Shown piece after piece: positions 8,359 through 17,107 of a DNA stretch of 64,000 nt. How positions within the stretch are numbered: position 1 is the stretch's first letter; each line of letters starts with the position of its first letter. This stretch comes from DASVXQ01 sp046727955 (lineage in GTDB: Bacteria; Actinomycetota; CALGFH01), in NCBI GenBank assembly GCA_046727955.1, contig JBKPDO010000127.1, positions 1 to 64,000 on the forward strand. The letters run 5' to 3'. A model generated the notes under the pieces. It had not been told where the DNA came from. It saw only the letters and a list, made by a program, of their open reading frames with translations, and searched no databases. The position numbers and the translations under genes were made by a program.

Positions 8359-8854
8359 TCTTCTCGCCGCCCCGGTGGCCGCCGCCCTCGCCGCCTGGAA
8401 GGGCCAGGTTCCGGTGGACCAGATAGGGGTGGCCGAGATCGACCCTGAGCTGGCGGACACGGCCGCGTTCTGCCAGCGCTACGGGGTCGCTCTTGAGGAG
8501 TCGGCCAACTGTGTCGTGGTGGCGGCCCGCCGGGCAGGTGAGACCCGGCTCGCGGCCTGCATGGTGCTCGCCACTACCCGGGCCGACGTGAACGGGCTCG
8601 TCCGCCGCCACCTGGGGGCCCGCAGGGCTTCCTTTGCCCCGGTGGAGGTGGCGACCGCCGAGACCGGCATGGAGTACGGCGGCATCACGCCGATCGGCCT
8701 GCCCGAGGACTGGCCGATCCTGGTCGACGCCGCCGTTCCAGCGGTCCTGTGGGTGGTCATCGGCAGCGGCGTGCGGCGCTCGAAGCTGATCCTCCCCGGC
8801 AAGACCCTGGCCGACCTACCAGGCGCCGTCGTCCTCGAAGGCCTCGGCCGCTGA
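8306..8854 (+). CDS. YbaK/EbsC-type aminoacyl-tRNA deacylase-like protein
   Basis: An 182-aa protein of the YbaK/ProX superfamily, whose members remove misacylated amino acids from tRNA (for example Cys or Ala from tRNA-Pro). Supporting segments are 'ESANCVVVAARR', a central 'GLVRRHLGARRASFAPVE' helix with the typical Arg/Lys cluster, and the 'GGITPIGLP' loop near the substrate site. Start chosen at ATG 8306 on the basis of the adjacent -10 box; the frame is open further upstream inside the pseudogene. A tRNA-Pro gene lies 0.7 kb downstream, but this may be coincidence. Confidence 0.85.
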   Translation: MSMRMGFLDVVPAVERTDLLAAPVAAALAAWKGQVPVDQIGVAEIDPELADTAAFCQRYGVALEESANCVVVAARRAGETRLAACMVLATTRADVNGLVRRHLGARRASFAPVEVATAETGMEYGGITPIGLPEDWPILVDAAVPAVLWVVIGSGVRRSKLILPGKTLADLPGAVVLEGLGR

Positions 8855-9027
8855 GACCAGCACCCGCCCGCCCACACTCCCTTCCCTCCCATAACCGGGC
8901 GGTCCGGTCGGCCCCGCACCGTCATCCCGCACCCAGCACTCAGCGCCGCGCCGTACCCGCGCCCAGCGCCTACCTTGCCGCGCGGAGGCACCTTGCCGCG
9001 CGGAGCGCACCGACCTTACGGTGGTGG

Positions 9028-9336
9028 TCAGGCGAGCGGGCAGGTGCAGGGGGAGTGGTGGCAGCGTGGACAGCCGTCGGCGAAGCGGGCGACCGCTTGG
9101 TTGAGATCCACACCAACGGCGTTCGCGACGCTGACCAGCCAGGCCAGAGCATCGCCGAGCTCGTGCTCCAGCTCGGCGGGGTCACAGTGCCGGAGCGCCT
9201 TGGCCACCTCGCCAACCTCCTCCACCCACCACCGGAAGGTCCCATCGACCCCACGGGCGCGGTCGCGCTCCCCGAACGTCGCCTCGATCCGGCCCTGCAG
9301 CTCCGCCAGCGTGACCCCCGCCCCCTCCCGAGGCAC
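9028..9336 (-). CDS. MazG-like nucleotide pyrophosphohydrolase
   Basis: A 102-aa protein with the all-alpha NTP pyrophosphatase signature: E-V-G-E-V-A-K-A-L (an E-x-x-E helix) followed by E-L-G-D-A-L-A-W-L (E-x-x-D), which bind magnesium to hydrolyse (d)NTPs to monophosphates. The C-terminus has an extra cysteine cluster, C-P-R-C-H-H-S-P-C-T-C, perhaps a small zinc site. The GTG at 9336 is preferred because GGGGAGGG lies seven bases upstream; the frame continues to 9462 without such support. It is convergent with the YbaK-like gene. House-cleaning of aberrant nucleotides is the likely role. Confidence 0.87.
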   Translation of the reverse strand: MPREGAGVTLAELQGRIEATFGERDRARGVDGTFRWWVEEVGEVAKALRHCDPAELEHELGDALAWLVSVANAVGVDLNQAVARFADGCPRCHHSPCTCPLA

Positions 9337-9531
9337 CGAGCCCTCCCCACCACCGTCGCCGGACGAGGCCAGTCTCCTCGGCTTCACGTGGAACAGCTCC
9401 TTGTCCACAAACCAACCGCGCCCGTGCCGGCGGGCCCTTGCAGGGGTAGCCACGGTGGCCACTCATTTCAAGGCCGTCAAGCCATGCCTCGGCCTCGCTT
9501 CGGTCAGAGCCGAGTTCCGATCAGACCCTTC

Positions 9532-9608
9532 TGGTCGGGATGCCGGGATTTGAACCCGGGGCCTCCACGTCCCGAACGTGGCGCGCTGCCAAGCTGCGCT
9601 ACATCCCG
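9532..9608 (-). tRNA. tRNA-Pro (anticodon CGG)
   Basis: A complete cloverleaf on the minus strand. The acceptor stem CGGGATG/CATCCCG, anticodon arm CACGT-TCGGGA-CGTG with anticodon CGG, and T loop TTCAAAT are all present. The discriminator is A and the 3' CCA is encoded. Length 77 with CCA. Confidence 0.96.
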
Positions 9609-9699
9609 TGGGCTCGAGGCGCTCCGGTGCTGGCGCACGTCGAGCTTGGGCAGTGTACCGATCCGGTAGTTGGCGGGACAACCGCGAATGGCCGCGGCG

Positions 9700-9835
9700 G
9701 GCCATTCGCCAGGGCAGGCGGGGCCATTCGCCAGGGCCGGGTGCCAGGGCAGGCGGGGCTAGGCGCCAGGGCCAGGCGGCGGGGCAGGCGGGGCCAGGCG
9801 CCAGGGCCAGGCGCCAGGGGGGGCGTTCCGGCCGT
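9700..9835. repeat. degenerate GC-rich tandem array between tRNA-Pro and chrA
   Basis: Repeated variants of GCCAGGGCAGGCGGGGC and GGCGCCAGGGCCA occupy most of the non-coding stretch between the tRNA and the chromate transporter stop. The units are 12-26 bp and imperfect. No gene is seen between 9609 and 9853. Confidence 0.7.
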
Positions 9836-9853
9836 GGGGCGCCGCATCCCAGC

Positions 9854-11053
9854 TCATCCGGCCAATGGCAGGCCGAGCAGGTAGGTGACTAGGCCCACGC
9901 CGATGCCGGCGGCGATGAGCCAGGCCGGGTTGGGCCGCCAGACGAGCAGCACCGCCAGCGTCCCGGCCGCGAGCAGCGCGGTCGCGACGCTGGTGATCGC
10001 GTCCCGGCCGAGCTGCCACGTGACTCCGGCCATGAGCGCGACGGCGGCCACGTTCAGCCCGTCCAGAGCGGCTGCGCTGACCGCTGAGCGGCGCAGCCGG
10101 TCCACTAGGGGCCCGAGGCCGCCCACCAGAGCGAACGATGGCAGGAAGATCGCCACCGTGGCGACGGCGGCACCGGGCACGCCTGCCAGCAGGTAACCGA
10201 CGAACGTGGCGGTGGTGAACACCGGGCCGGGGGTGAACTGCCCGATGGCGATGGCGTCCAGCAACTCGCCCTCCGTCAGCCAGTGACGGGCATGCACCAG
10301 GTCGTGCTGTAGGAACGCCAGCAGCACGTAGCCGCTGCCGAACAGCAGGGCGCCCGCCTTGAGGAACACCCAGGCGAGCGCGGTCAGGCTTACCCCCGAC
10401 CGGGGCGATGGAGCCAGGCTGGCCAGCACGATCAGGGCCGGTGCGGCCTTGGCCGGGCGGACGGCCAGGACGGCGGCAACGGCGGCCGCCGCGAACAGCA
10501 GCACCGGCTCGGTGACGCCGGCCAGATAGGCGCCAAGCGCGGCGGCCCCGATCAGCGCCAGCCTCCAGGACTTGACTGCTGTCCGGGCCAGGCCGGCAAC
10601 GGCCTGCACGACGATGGCTACGACCACCGGCTTGATCCCGGCGAACACCCCCTCCATCGCCGGCGTGCGCCCGTAGCGAACGTAGGCCCATGCCGCCACG
10701 CCCACGATGACCGCCGCGGGCAGGATGAACGCGGCCCCCGCTGTCAGCAGCCCCGGGATGCCGGCGCGGCGCCGGCCGACGTACAGTGCGACCTCGGTGG
10801 AGGTCGGCCCGGGAATGGCGTTGCTGGCCCCAACCAGGTCGAGGAAGTCGCCGTCGGACAGCCAGCGGCGGACGCCGACCAGCTCGTGACGCATCATCGC
10901 GATGTGCGCTGCCGGGCCGCCGAAGGCCGTCACCCCGAGCCGACCGAACAACCGCGCCAGCTTAGCCAGCGATCGCCGCCTCGGCGGGATGGGTGGGTCC
11001 TGCCGTTCGGTGTCCATGGTCGGCTTGTACATGCCCAGCCTCGCGGTCCACAA
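9854..11053 (-). CDS. chrA: chromate transporter, ChrA family, two-domain type
   Basis: A 399-aa polytopic membrane protein with two homologous CHR domains: N-terminal 'RLGVTAFGGPAAHIAMM' with 'GASNAIPGPTSTEVA', and C-terminal 'KAGALLFGSGYVLLAFLQ' with 'AIGQFTPGPVFTTATFVG'. About ten to twelve hydrophobic segments are evident. The characterised family exports chromate by proton coupling; many homologues are untested. The ATG at 11017 (M-D-T-E-R-Q) is an alternative and perhaps better start. It stands alone in its orientation, with no chrB regulator nearby. Confidence 0.88.
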   Translation of the reverse strand: MWTARLGMYKPTMDTERQDPPIPPRRRSLAKLARLFGRLGVTAFGGPAAHIAMMRHELVGVRRWLSDGDFLDLVGASNAIPGPTSTEVALYVGRRRAGIPGLLTAGAAFILPAAVIVGVAAWAYVRYGRTPAMEGVFAGIKPVVVAIVVQAVAGLARTAVKSWRLALIGAAALGAYLAGVTEPVLLFAAAAVAAVLAVRPAKAAPALIVLASLAPSPRSGVSLTALAWVFLKAGALLFGSGYVLLAFLQHDLVHARHWLTEGELLDAIAIGQFTPGPVFTTATFVGYLLAGVPGAAVATVAIFLPSFALVGGLGPLVDRLRRSAVSAAALDGLNVAAVALMAGVTWQLGRDAITSVATALLAAGTLAVLLVWRPNPAWLIAAGIGVGLVTYLLGLPLAG

Positions 11054-11097
11054 CTTGTCGTCATGTGACGGGTGGGCGCCGATGGCCGGTGAGGGTG

Positions 11098-11145
11098 GCC
11101 GGGGGACCCGGGCGACCCGGGCGACCCGGGGGACCCGGCGACCCT
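11098..11145. repeat. 9-bp tandem repeat (GACCCGGGC type)
   Basis: Four to five tandem units of GACCCGGGC/G lie between the chrA start and the stop of the trkA gene. The short GC-rich palindromic units could form a hairpin downstream of trkA. Confidence 0.7.
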
Positions 11146-11146
11146 C

Positions 11147-11833
11147 CTAACCAGTCACGTGGCTCCCGCCGGCTTGGCCGCCAAGGGCCTGCCGCAGGAG
11201 GGGCTCGGCGTCGAGGGCGGTGACCGCGAGAACCTCGTCGCCGGGCTCGAGCGGCCCGCTGCCGCTGCCAGGGAGCACCCGCTCGCCGCGGACCACCGCG
11301 ACCACCACCGACCCCTCGGGCAGGTCGAGGTCGCTGGTGCGCCGGCCGACCGCGGGGGCGTCCTCGTCCAGGGTGACCTCCATCAGTGCGACCCCACCGG
11401 GCTCGGCCCGCAGCAGGGCGACTACGTCCTGGATGCCGACGGCGGCGTCGAGCAGCCGTGTCAGGATCGCCGGCGCGGACACCGCCGTGTCCACCCCCCA
11501 GTCCTCCGTGAACAGCCAGGCGTTCTTCGGGTTGTTCACCCGCGCGACTACTCGCGGCACGCCATAGCTGCGCTTGGCCAGCAGGCTCACCACCAGATTG
11601 TCCTCGTCGTCGCCGGTCGCGGCCACCACCGTGTCCACCGCCTGGAGGCCGGCGCGGTCGAGCACTGAAGGCTCGCAGGCGTCGCCGGCGATCACCACCC
11701 GCCCGCCACGCTCCCTCTCCCGCGTCGCGACCGCCGCGTCCTGCTCCACGACCACCACCTCGTGGCCCTGCTCGACCAGGTGGTCGGCGATGTAGGCACC
11801 CCAGACGCCGGCGCCGGCTACCATCACCCTCAA
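11147..11833 (-). CDS. TrkA-family potassium regulatory subunit (first pair, second gene)
   Basis: A 228-aa RCK protein: N-terminal Rossmann nucleotide-binding domain (GAGVWGAYIADHL, residues 7-19; acidic 'VVVEQD' strand end) and a C-terminal RCK_C/TrkA_C ligand domain from about 140. Such proteins gate Trk/Ktr potassium channels in response to NAD(H), ATP or c-di-AMP. Its start overlaps the stop of the upstream TrkA gene (ATGA), matching the CeoB/CeoC pairs of mycobacteria. No TrkH/KtrB pore subunit is present; the likely partner in this window is the KimA-type transporter or a pore encoded elsewhere. Confidence 0.9.
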   Translation of the reverse strand: MRVMVAGAGVWGAYIADHLVEQGHEVVVVEQDAAVATRERERGGRVVIAGDACEPSVLDRAGLQAVDTVVAATGDDEDNLVVSLLAKRSYGVPRVVARVNNPKNAWLFTEDWGVDTAVSAPAILTRLLDAAVGIQDVVALLRAEPGGVALMEVTLDEDAPAVGRRTSDLDLPEGSVVVAVVRGERVLPGSGSGPLEPGDEVLAVTALDAEPLLRQALGGQAGGSHVTG

Positions 11834-12489
11834 CGCCGCGCCTCCTCCGACAGCAGCAGGTCGAGCCGGTCCCGCGCGTCCTGCTGCACCGTCAGGCGGA
11901 CCACGTCTCCCTCAGCCAGTGTCGTGTCCGGCTCGGGGACCATCGCCCCACCGCGCCGGGTGATGCTGATCACCCGCAGCCCGCCGAGCGCCTCGATCTC
12001 GCCAACGGGCCGGTCGACCAGGTGCTGTGGCAGCTCGAGGCGCAGCAGCGCGACCTCCCCGCGTCCGAAGGTGGCCTCCTCCTTCACCGGGAGGTGCTCC
12101 AGGTAGTCGCGGATCTTCGCGAGCGCCCAATTGACCGTGGCTACCGTGACGACGCCGAGCTCCTCGTAGATCACCGCGCGGCGCGGGTCCTGGATGCGGG
12201 CGATCACCCGAGGCACCTTGTAGACCTCGCGAGCCACCCGGGCGGTCACCACGTTCGAGTTGTCCCCGCCGGTCACGGCGACCAGCGCGTCCGCCCGCGC
12301 GATCCCGGCCTGCTCCAGCACGTCGCGGTCGAAGCCGATGCCCTCGACCGTCTGACCCAGGAAGCGCTCGCCCAGCCGCTCGAAGGCGCGGGGGTCCTTG
12401 TCGACCACGGCGACCGTCTCACCGCGCTCGCCCAGGGCGACTGCGAGCCCGGCGCCGACCCGGCCGCAACCGACCACCACGACCCTCAT
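11830..12489 (-). CDS. TrkA-family potassium regulatory subunit (first pair, first gene)
   Basis: A 219-aa RCK protein with the dinucleotide motif V-G-C-G-R-V-G near the N-terminus, 'VTGGDNSNVVTARVARE' in the Rossmann core, and a TrkA_C domain at 135-215. I trimmed the longer open frame to the ATG at 12489. That ATG overlaps the kdpE stop by four bases (ATGA) and begins exactly at the family's first beta strand. The order kdpE-trkA-trkA with overlaps implies a single transcript, so potassium-sensing output may control the synthesis of these subunits. Confidence 0.9.
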   Translation of the reverse strand: MRVVVVGCGRVGAGLAVALGERGETVAVVDKDPRAFERLGERFLGQTVEGIGFDRDVLEQAGIARADALVAVTGGDNSNVVTARVAREVYKVPRVIARIQDPRRAVIYEELGVVTVATVNWALAKIRDYLEHLPVKEEATFGRGEVALLRLELPQHLVDRPVGEIEALGGLRVISITRRGGAMVPEPDTTLAEGDVVRLTVQQDARDRLDLLLSEEARR

Positions 12490-13205
12490 GGCCGCCGAGC
12501 CTCCTCGTGCTCGGCGGGCTCGTTCGCCACGAAGCGGTAGCCCATGCCAGGCTCGGTCACGATCACCGACGGGGCGGAGGGGTCGTCGAGCTTCCTGCGC
12601 AGGTTCGCCATGTAGACCCGCAGGTACTGGGACTCGCCCTCGTAGCCAGGCCCCCATACCCGCTCGAGCAGGAAGCGGTGCGTGCAGAGGCGGCCGGCGT
12701 TGACCGCGAGCACCTCCAGCAGCGAGTACTCGGTGCGCGTCAGGTGCACGGGCGCGCCCTCCTTGGCCACCAGCTTGGCGTCCAGGTCGATACGCACGTC
12801 ACCGGCCTCGACCACGTGCGCCCGCGGTTGCTCGCCCTTTGCCTGCTCGCGGTGGCGCAGCGCGACCCTGACCCTGGCGATCAGCTCGGCCATACCGAAC
12901 GGCTTGGTCACGTAGTCGTCCGCGCCAAGCTCGAAGGCGGCCAGCTTGTCCCGTTCCGCGTCCATGGCGGTGAGGACCACCACCGGCACTGGGGTCCAGG
13001 TCCGCAGCCGGCGCAGCACCTCCAGGCCGGGTAGCGCGGGAAGGCCAAGATCGAGCACGACGCAATCGGGATCGAGAGTCTCCACCGCGGTCAGCGCGGC
13101 CTCGCCCGAGCCGACGGTGATCGCCTCGTGGCCACGTGCGCGCAGGTTAGCGGCGACCGTCCGCGCGATGGGCGGCTCGTCGTCCACCACCAGGACCTTG
13201 CTCAC
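12486..13205 (-). CDS. kdpE: KdpE-type response regulator
   Basis: A 239-aa OmpR-family regulator: receiver domain (V-V-D-D-E-P-P near 6, phospho-acceptor Asp in 'VVLDLGLP', Lys in 'VTKPF') and a C-terminal winged helix (about 130-235) ending in 'TEPGMGYRFV'. It best fits KdpE, which activates potassium uptake genes under limitation. GTG at 13205 chosen because the receiver starts immediately there; the frame extends upstream into the structured element. The cognate kinase is presumably the KdpD-like protein at 13327. Confidence 0.92.
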   Translation of the reverse strand: MSKVLVVDDEPPIARTVAANLRARGHEAITVGSGEAALTAVETLDPDCVVLDLGLPALPGLEVLRRLRTWTPVPVVVLTAMDAERDKLAAFELGADDYVTKPFGMAELIARVRVALRHREQAKGEQPRAHVVEAGDVRIDLDAKLVAKEGAPVHLTRTEYSLLEVLAVNAGRLCTHRFLLERVWGPGYEGESQYLRVYMANLRRKLDDPSAPSVIVTEPGMGYRFVANEPAEHEEARRP

Positions 13206-13211
13206 GAAGTC

Positions 13212-13327
13212 GTGCCGACCCCGGAAAGCGGCTTGCCCGGTCGGCGCCGGGCTCCCATAGACTCCACGTTGAACATACACGTCACCTCGTTAGGCGCCGA
13301 CCGGGCAAACGCTTGGAGGGGAGGCAC
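13212..13327. promoter_or_regulatory. long palindromic element between the KdpD-like kinase and kdpE
   Basis: The outer arms are GTGCC (13212-13216) and GGCAC (13323-13327). Inside are a perfect 16-bp inverted repeat (13233-13248 with 13293-13308, TTGCCCGGTCGGCGCC) and a 44-bp loop. The outer parts, GTGCCGACCCCGGA and TTGGAGGGGAGGCACTA, are shared with the shorter element at 19476-19513. It abuts the kinase stop codon, so on the minus strand it is the kinase-kdpE intercistronic RNA. Structured RNA, protein-binding site and small hairpin insertion are all possible. Confidence 0.65.
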
Positions 13328-14862
13328 TAGGTCCTCGCCGCGACCGGCCGCCTGGCGGCACGCAGGGAGAGGATGAAGGTCGCGCCGCCCCCTGGCGTCG
13401 TCTCGACCCGGAGGCTGCCCTCCAGGGCGTCCACGATTCCCCTGCAGATGGCGAGGCCCATGCCGGTGCCCTCGGGCCGCCTGCCGCCCGCCTTGAGCCG
13501 GTAGAACTGGTCGAAGACCCGCTCGCGCTCGGGCACCGGGATGCCGGGGCCGTGGTCGATCACCCGCAGCTCTACCGTGTCCCCGCGCTCGCGGGCCACC
13601 AGGGCGAGCGGGCTGCCCTCGGCGTAGCGGCGGGCGTTGTCGAGCAGGTTCGTCAGCACCTGCTCGAGCAGGACCGGGTCCGCGACCACCGGCGGCAGCG
13701 ACTCCGGCACGTCCACGTCGATCCGGTGGGATGACAAGGAGCGGGCGCGCCGCACCACCGGGCCGGCGACCTCGGCGACCGAAGTCTCCTGCAGGCGGGG
13801 GTCGAGTGCGCCGGCCTCGATGCGGGACATGTCGAGCAGGTTGTGGACCAGCCGGTTGAGGCGGTCGGCCTCCTGGTCGATGGTGGTCAGGAACTCGCGG
13901 CGCTCCTCCTCTCTCCAGCGCACCTCGGAGTCGAGCAGGCTCGACACGGACGCCTTGATCGAGGCGAGTGGGGTCCGTAGGTCGTGGGAGACCGAGTTCA
14001 GCAGGGCCGTGCGCAGCCGGTCGGTTTCCTCCAGCGCCCTGGTCCTGGCGCGCTGCTCCTCCTGCCGGCCCTGGTCGAGGGCGAGCGCGGCCTGGTTGGC
14101 GAAGGTCGCCAGCACGCGGCGCTCCGCCTCGCCGAATACCGGCGACCCGGGGCCGCCCGCGACCACCACCAGCGCCCCGACCGGCTCGGCGCCGGCCCGC
14201 AGGGGCACGGTGAGCGCCTGGCCCGGCTGCAGGTCCCCGGTGCCAGAGGCGCGGACCTGGGCGGTCAGGTTGGTGGCCAGCGCCTTCGAGACCTCGCCGT
14301 CGCTGGCGGCGATGCGCAAGCGGTCGCCCTCTGGCAGCACGATGGCGACGCCGGCCAAATCGAACAGCGAGCGGACGGTGTGGACGACGCTGTTCAGGGT
14401 GTCCTCCAGGCTGCCGTGCGCGACCAGGCTGCTGGAGAGCTCATAGAGCCTGCGTGTCTCCTGCTCGCCCCGCTCCGCCTGCCGGCGGCGCCGCTCCAGG
14501 GCACCGACCAGGTAGCTCACCACCATGGCGATGCCGAGATAGACCCCGAGCGAGACGTAGTCCTGCCGGTCGCTCACGACGAAGGTGCGGTACGGCGGCA
14601 GGAACAGGAAGTCAAAGGCGAGGAAGCCGAGCAGGGCGGCGGCTGTGCCCGGCCCGAGCCCGCCGGCTGCCGCCGCCGCCACCACGACCAACAGGAAGGA
14701 CAGCACTACATTCGTCTTGCTGACGTCGGGGCGGACGGCGAGCAGGGCGGCGGTCACAGCCGCCGTGCCGAGCGCGGCCACCGCGTAACCGAGACCAGTC
14801 CTCGGCCCCCGCACGCCGCGCGCCTCGAAACCCCGCCGGAGCGGTCCACTTGCGCGCATCAT
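13327..14862 (-). CDS. KdpD-like sensor histidine kinase lacking the N-terminal KdpD/Usp domains
   Basis: A 511-aa kinase. Residues 25-125 hold four hydrophobic segments of the DUF4118 (KdpD) type, with 'FDFLFLPPY' marking the family; a GAF domain (about 140-260) follows. The kinase core has the H box S-V-S-H-D-L-R-T-P (His293) and N, D and G boxes ('LLDNARRYAEG', 'DHGPGIP', 'EGTGMGLAI'). Full-length KdpD would carry about 370 more N-terminal residues; those are encoded on the opposite strand at 15137. TATTCT at 14869-14874 puts the transcript start at or next to the ATG (leaderless). Confidence 0.9.
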   Translation of the reverse strand: MMRASGPLRRGFEARGVRGPRTGLGYAVAALGTAAVTAALLAVRPDVSKTNVVLSFLLVVVAAAAAGGLGPGTAAALLGFLAFDFLFLPPYRTFVVSDRQDYVSLGVYLGIAMVVSYLVGALERRRRQAERGEQETRRLYELSSSLVAHGSLEDTLNSVVHTVRSLFDLAGVAIVLPEGDRLRIAASDGEVSKALATNLTAQVRASGTGDLQPGQALTVPLRAGAEPVGALVVVAGGPGSPVFGEAERRVLATFANQAALALDQGRQEEQRARTRALEETDRLRTALLNSVSHDLRTPLASIKASVSSLLDSEVRWREEERREFLTTIDQEADRLNRLVHNLLDMSRIEAGALDPRLQETSVAEVAGPVVRRARSLSSHRIDVDVPESLPPVVADPVLLEQVLTNLLDNARRYAEGSPLALVARERGDTVELRVIDHGPGIPVPERERVFDQFYRLKAGGRRPEGTGMGLAICRGIVDALEGSLRVETTPGGGATFILSLRAARRPVAART

Positions 14863-14978
14863 GACTCAAGAATAGTCGTTTCCGCACCGACGTCAGACCG
14901 GCTGACCTTGCTCCTTAACGCATCCTTCACGGCCGCGCGCTCGACCTTTATGGCGTCTTTGCGCAGACCATGCACGCT

Positions 14979-15035
14979 GGTCACGTCGACGACCCGACTA
15001 CCCGGGGTCACGTCGACGACCCGACCACCTGGAGT
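14979..15035. repeat. 27-bp direct repeats in the bidirectional kdpD promoter region
   Basis: GGTCACGTCGACGACCCGAC occurs at 14979-14998 and 15006-15025, 27 bp apart, in the 274-bp gap between two divergent genes. A weaker third copy starts near 15033. Regularly spaced direct repeats are how KdpE and other OmpR-family regulators often bind, so this is a candidate operator. Confidence 0.55.
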
Positions 15036-15136
15036 CACTGAGATGGACCTGATCGCCCTGCTGGCGAGCCGAGGGTCAACGTGCTCGAGCTGAAATCTCG
15101 CTCTCGACCGGCTCGCTGCGCAATGATCGTTGCCCT

Positions 15137-16264
15137 ATGGACCACGATCAGGGGCGACGACCACCACGGCGCGGCCGGCTCAGGATCTTCCTGGGCGCGG
15201 CGGCCGGGGTCGGCAAGACCTACGCCATGCTCGGAGAGGCACGCGGCCTCAAGGCCGCCGGGGTGGACGTCGTGATCGGCTACCTCGAGGCGCACGGCCG
15301 CCGGGCCACCGAGGACCGGGCCGCCGGCATCGAGGTGGCCCCCCGCCGGGTGGTCCGTCGGGGCGACCGCACCTTCACCGAGATGGACGTCGACTGGATC
15401 TTGCAGCGCGGGCCGCAGCTCTGCCTAGTCGACGAGCTCGCGCACACCAACCAGCCCGGCGGGCGCAACGCCAAGCGCTGGCAGGACGTGGAGGAGCTGC
15501 TGGACGCCGGCATCGACGTGGACACGACGGTCAACATCCAGCACTTGGAGAGCCTGAACGACAAGATCTACGAGATCACCGGTGTGCGGGTGCGCGAGAC
15601 CTTCCCCGACCGGCTGCTGCACGAGGCCGACTCGGTCGTGGTGGTCGACCTGCCGCCAGAGGCGCTGCGAGAGCGCATCGCCCAGGGCCGCGTCTACGCG
15701 CCGGAGAGGGTCCCGACCGCGCTGGCGAATTTCTTCCGCACCGAGAACCTCACCGCCCTGCGCGCCCTGGTGCTGCGCGAGGTGGCCGAGCAGGAGGAGC
15801 AGGAGGAGAAGCAGGCCCGCACGGCCGAGCGGGTGCTGGTCTGCATCGACGGCCGCCCGAATTCCGAGGGGCTGGTGCGCCGCGCCGCCCGGCTGGCGCG
15901 CCGCGTCGACGCGCGGCTCTGGTTCCTGTACGTCGAGCCGGAGGGCGAGCACCTGTCCCGAGAGGCCGCCGCCACCGTCGACAGGGCCGAGGCGCTCGCC
16001 GAGCGGCTCGGCGCGACGGTGCTGCGGCGCGAGGGCGCGGTCGCGCCGATGGTGGTGGCGGTGGCGAGGGAGCTGGGCGTGACGCAGATCGTGCTCGGCG
16101 AGTCGCATCGTCCCCGCTGGAGGGAACTGCTCGGCCAGTCGATCATCGCGAACGTGCTGCGCGAGACCGACGGGGTGGACATCCTGATCGTCGCGGACGC
16201 CCGCGCCATGCTGGAGCAACCGACCGCGGTGACTCCCATCGACGAGGGGGTGAGCTCCCAGTGA
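15137..16264 (+). CDS. stand-alone KdpD sensor module (KdpD domain plus Usp domain)
   Basis: A 375-aa soluble protein equivalent to the N-terminus of KdpD. The KdpD domain (12-220) has Walker A GAAAGVGKT (20-28) and the conserved 'VDELAHTN'. A universal-stress-protein domain follows (about 235-365, 'RVLVCIDGRPNSEGLVRRA' and 'GESHRPRW'). There are no membrane segments and no kinase domain. In Staphylococcus the KdpD Usp domain binds c-di-AMP. The stop overlaps the start of the next gene (GTGA), so it is coupled to a membrane partner. Signalling would have to pass in trans to the divergent kinase. Confidence 0.9.
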   Translation: MDHDQGRRPPRRGRLRIFLGAAAGVGKTYAMLGEARGLKAAGVDVVIGYLEAHGRRATEDRAAGIEVAPRRVVRRGDRTFTEMDVDWILQRGPQLCLVDELAHTNQPGGRNAKRWQDVEELLDAGIDVDTTVNIQHLESLNDKIYEITGVRVRETFPDRLLHEADSVVVVDLPPEALRERIAQGRVYAPERVPTALANFFRTENLTALRALVLREVAEQEEQEEKQARTAERVLVCIDGRPNSEGLVRRAARLARRVDARLWFLYVEPEGEHLSREAAATVDRAEALAERLGATVLRREGAVAPMVVAVARELGVTQIVLGESHRPRWRELLGQSIIANVLRETDGVDILIVADARAMLEQPTAVTPIDEGVSSQ

Positions 16265-17055
16265 TCCGCTCGCGCAGGCTTGCCGAGGTCAACGGCGAGG
16301 GCCTGGTCTGGGGTGGGATCGGCTTTGTGGCCAGCCTGGTCGTGGGCGTGGCGCTGAGCCCCTTCCGCGGCTCCATTGGCCTGGAGAACGTGGTCATCGT
16401 CTACCTGGCCGTGGTCGCGGTGGCCGCCGCCGTCGGCGGCCGCGCCGCCGGGCTGGTGTCGTCGCTGTCGGCCGCGCTGTCCTACAACTTCTTTTTCACC
16501 ACCCCGTACTACACCCTGCGGATCGACTCAGTTGGCCAGGTCGTCACCGTGCTGCTGCTGTTCGCCGGCGGGTTGCTCGCCAGCCTTGGCGGGAGGGCGA
16601 GCCGGCGGGCTGACGCCACGGCGCGCGAGGAAGCGGACGACATCCGGCTGCTGCACGCGGTCAACCTGGCGACGGCCAGTGGCGAGGGAGCGGACCAGGT
16701 GGCCGCGGAGGGCGTGCTCGACCTGCTGGGCGCGCGCTCGGTGCAGGTGGTCCGGGCCGGGCGCGATGGCGACCGGGTCGTGGCCGCCGCGGGTGAGCGG
16801 CCCGGCCCGCTGGACCTTGGCGGCCTGCCCCACCTGGACCAGGACGGCCGCATCCCCTCGGGCCATCTGCGCTCGGTGGGGGGAACGCTGGTGCTGCCAG
16901 CCGAGGGCACCGCGATCGACCTGGTCCGTGAAGGGCGACGGGTCGGCACGCTGGTGGTGTTGCCGGCCGCGGACCGTCCGCTGCTGCGCACCACCCGGAC
17001 GACCATCGCGGCCATCGCCCACGCCCTTGCGGTGGCCGATCGCCCCGGTAGGTGA
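16261..17055 (+). CDS. DUF4118-GAF membrane protein (KdpD middle segment)
   Basis: A 264-aa protein that matches the central part of KdpD: hydrophobic DUF4118 segments (about 15-110, with the diagnostic 'SYNFFFTTPYYTLRI') and a GAF-like domain to the end. It has neither the N-terminal sensor nor the HisKA/HATPase core. It overlaps the upstream sensor gene by four bases. Together with the kinase at 13327 it splits KdpD into three pieces, with the DUF4118-GAF module present twice. It may anchor the soluble sensor to the membrane. Role inferred from architecture only. Confidence 0.85.
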   Translation: MIRSRRLAEVNGEGLVWGGIGFVASLVVGVALSPFRGSIGLENVVIVYLAVVAVAAAVGGRAAGLVSSLSAALSYNFFFTTPYYTLRIDSVGQVVTVLLLFAGGLLASLGGRASRRADATAREEADDIRLLHAVNLATASGEGADQVAAEGVLDLLGARSVQVVRAGRDGDRVVAAAGERPGPLDLGGLPHLDQDGRIPSGHLRSVGGTLVLPAEGTAIDLVREGRRVGTLVVLPAADRPLLRTTRTTIAAIAHALAVADRPGR

Positions 17056-17095
17056 CCGCGCCCCGGCAGGTGCGGCCGGAGTTCCCGCCCGCTGA

Positions 17096-17101
17096 TACGA
17101 T
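17096..17101 (+). promoter_or_regulatory. -10 box next to the DUF309 start
   Basis: TACGAT ends six bases before the ATG at 17108, predicting a leaderless transcript; no Shine-Dalgarno is visible. Confidence 0.45.
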
Positions 17102-17107
17102 CCGGGT

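Noticed and set aside
9854..11053. Treating the chromate transporter as evidence for a heavy-metal resistance island
   Set aside because: No chrB, other metal genes or mobile-element ends accompany it; it appears to be an isolated gene.
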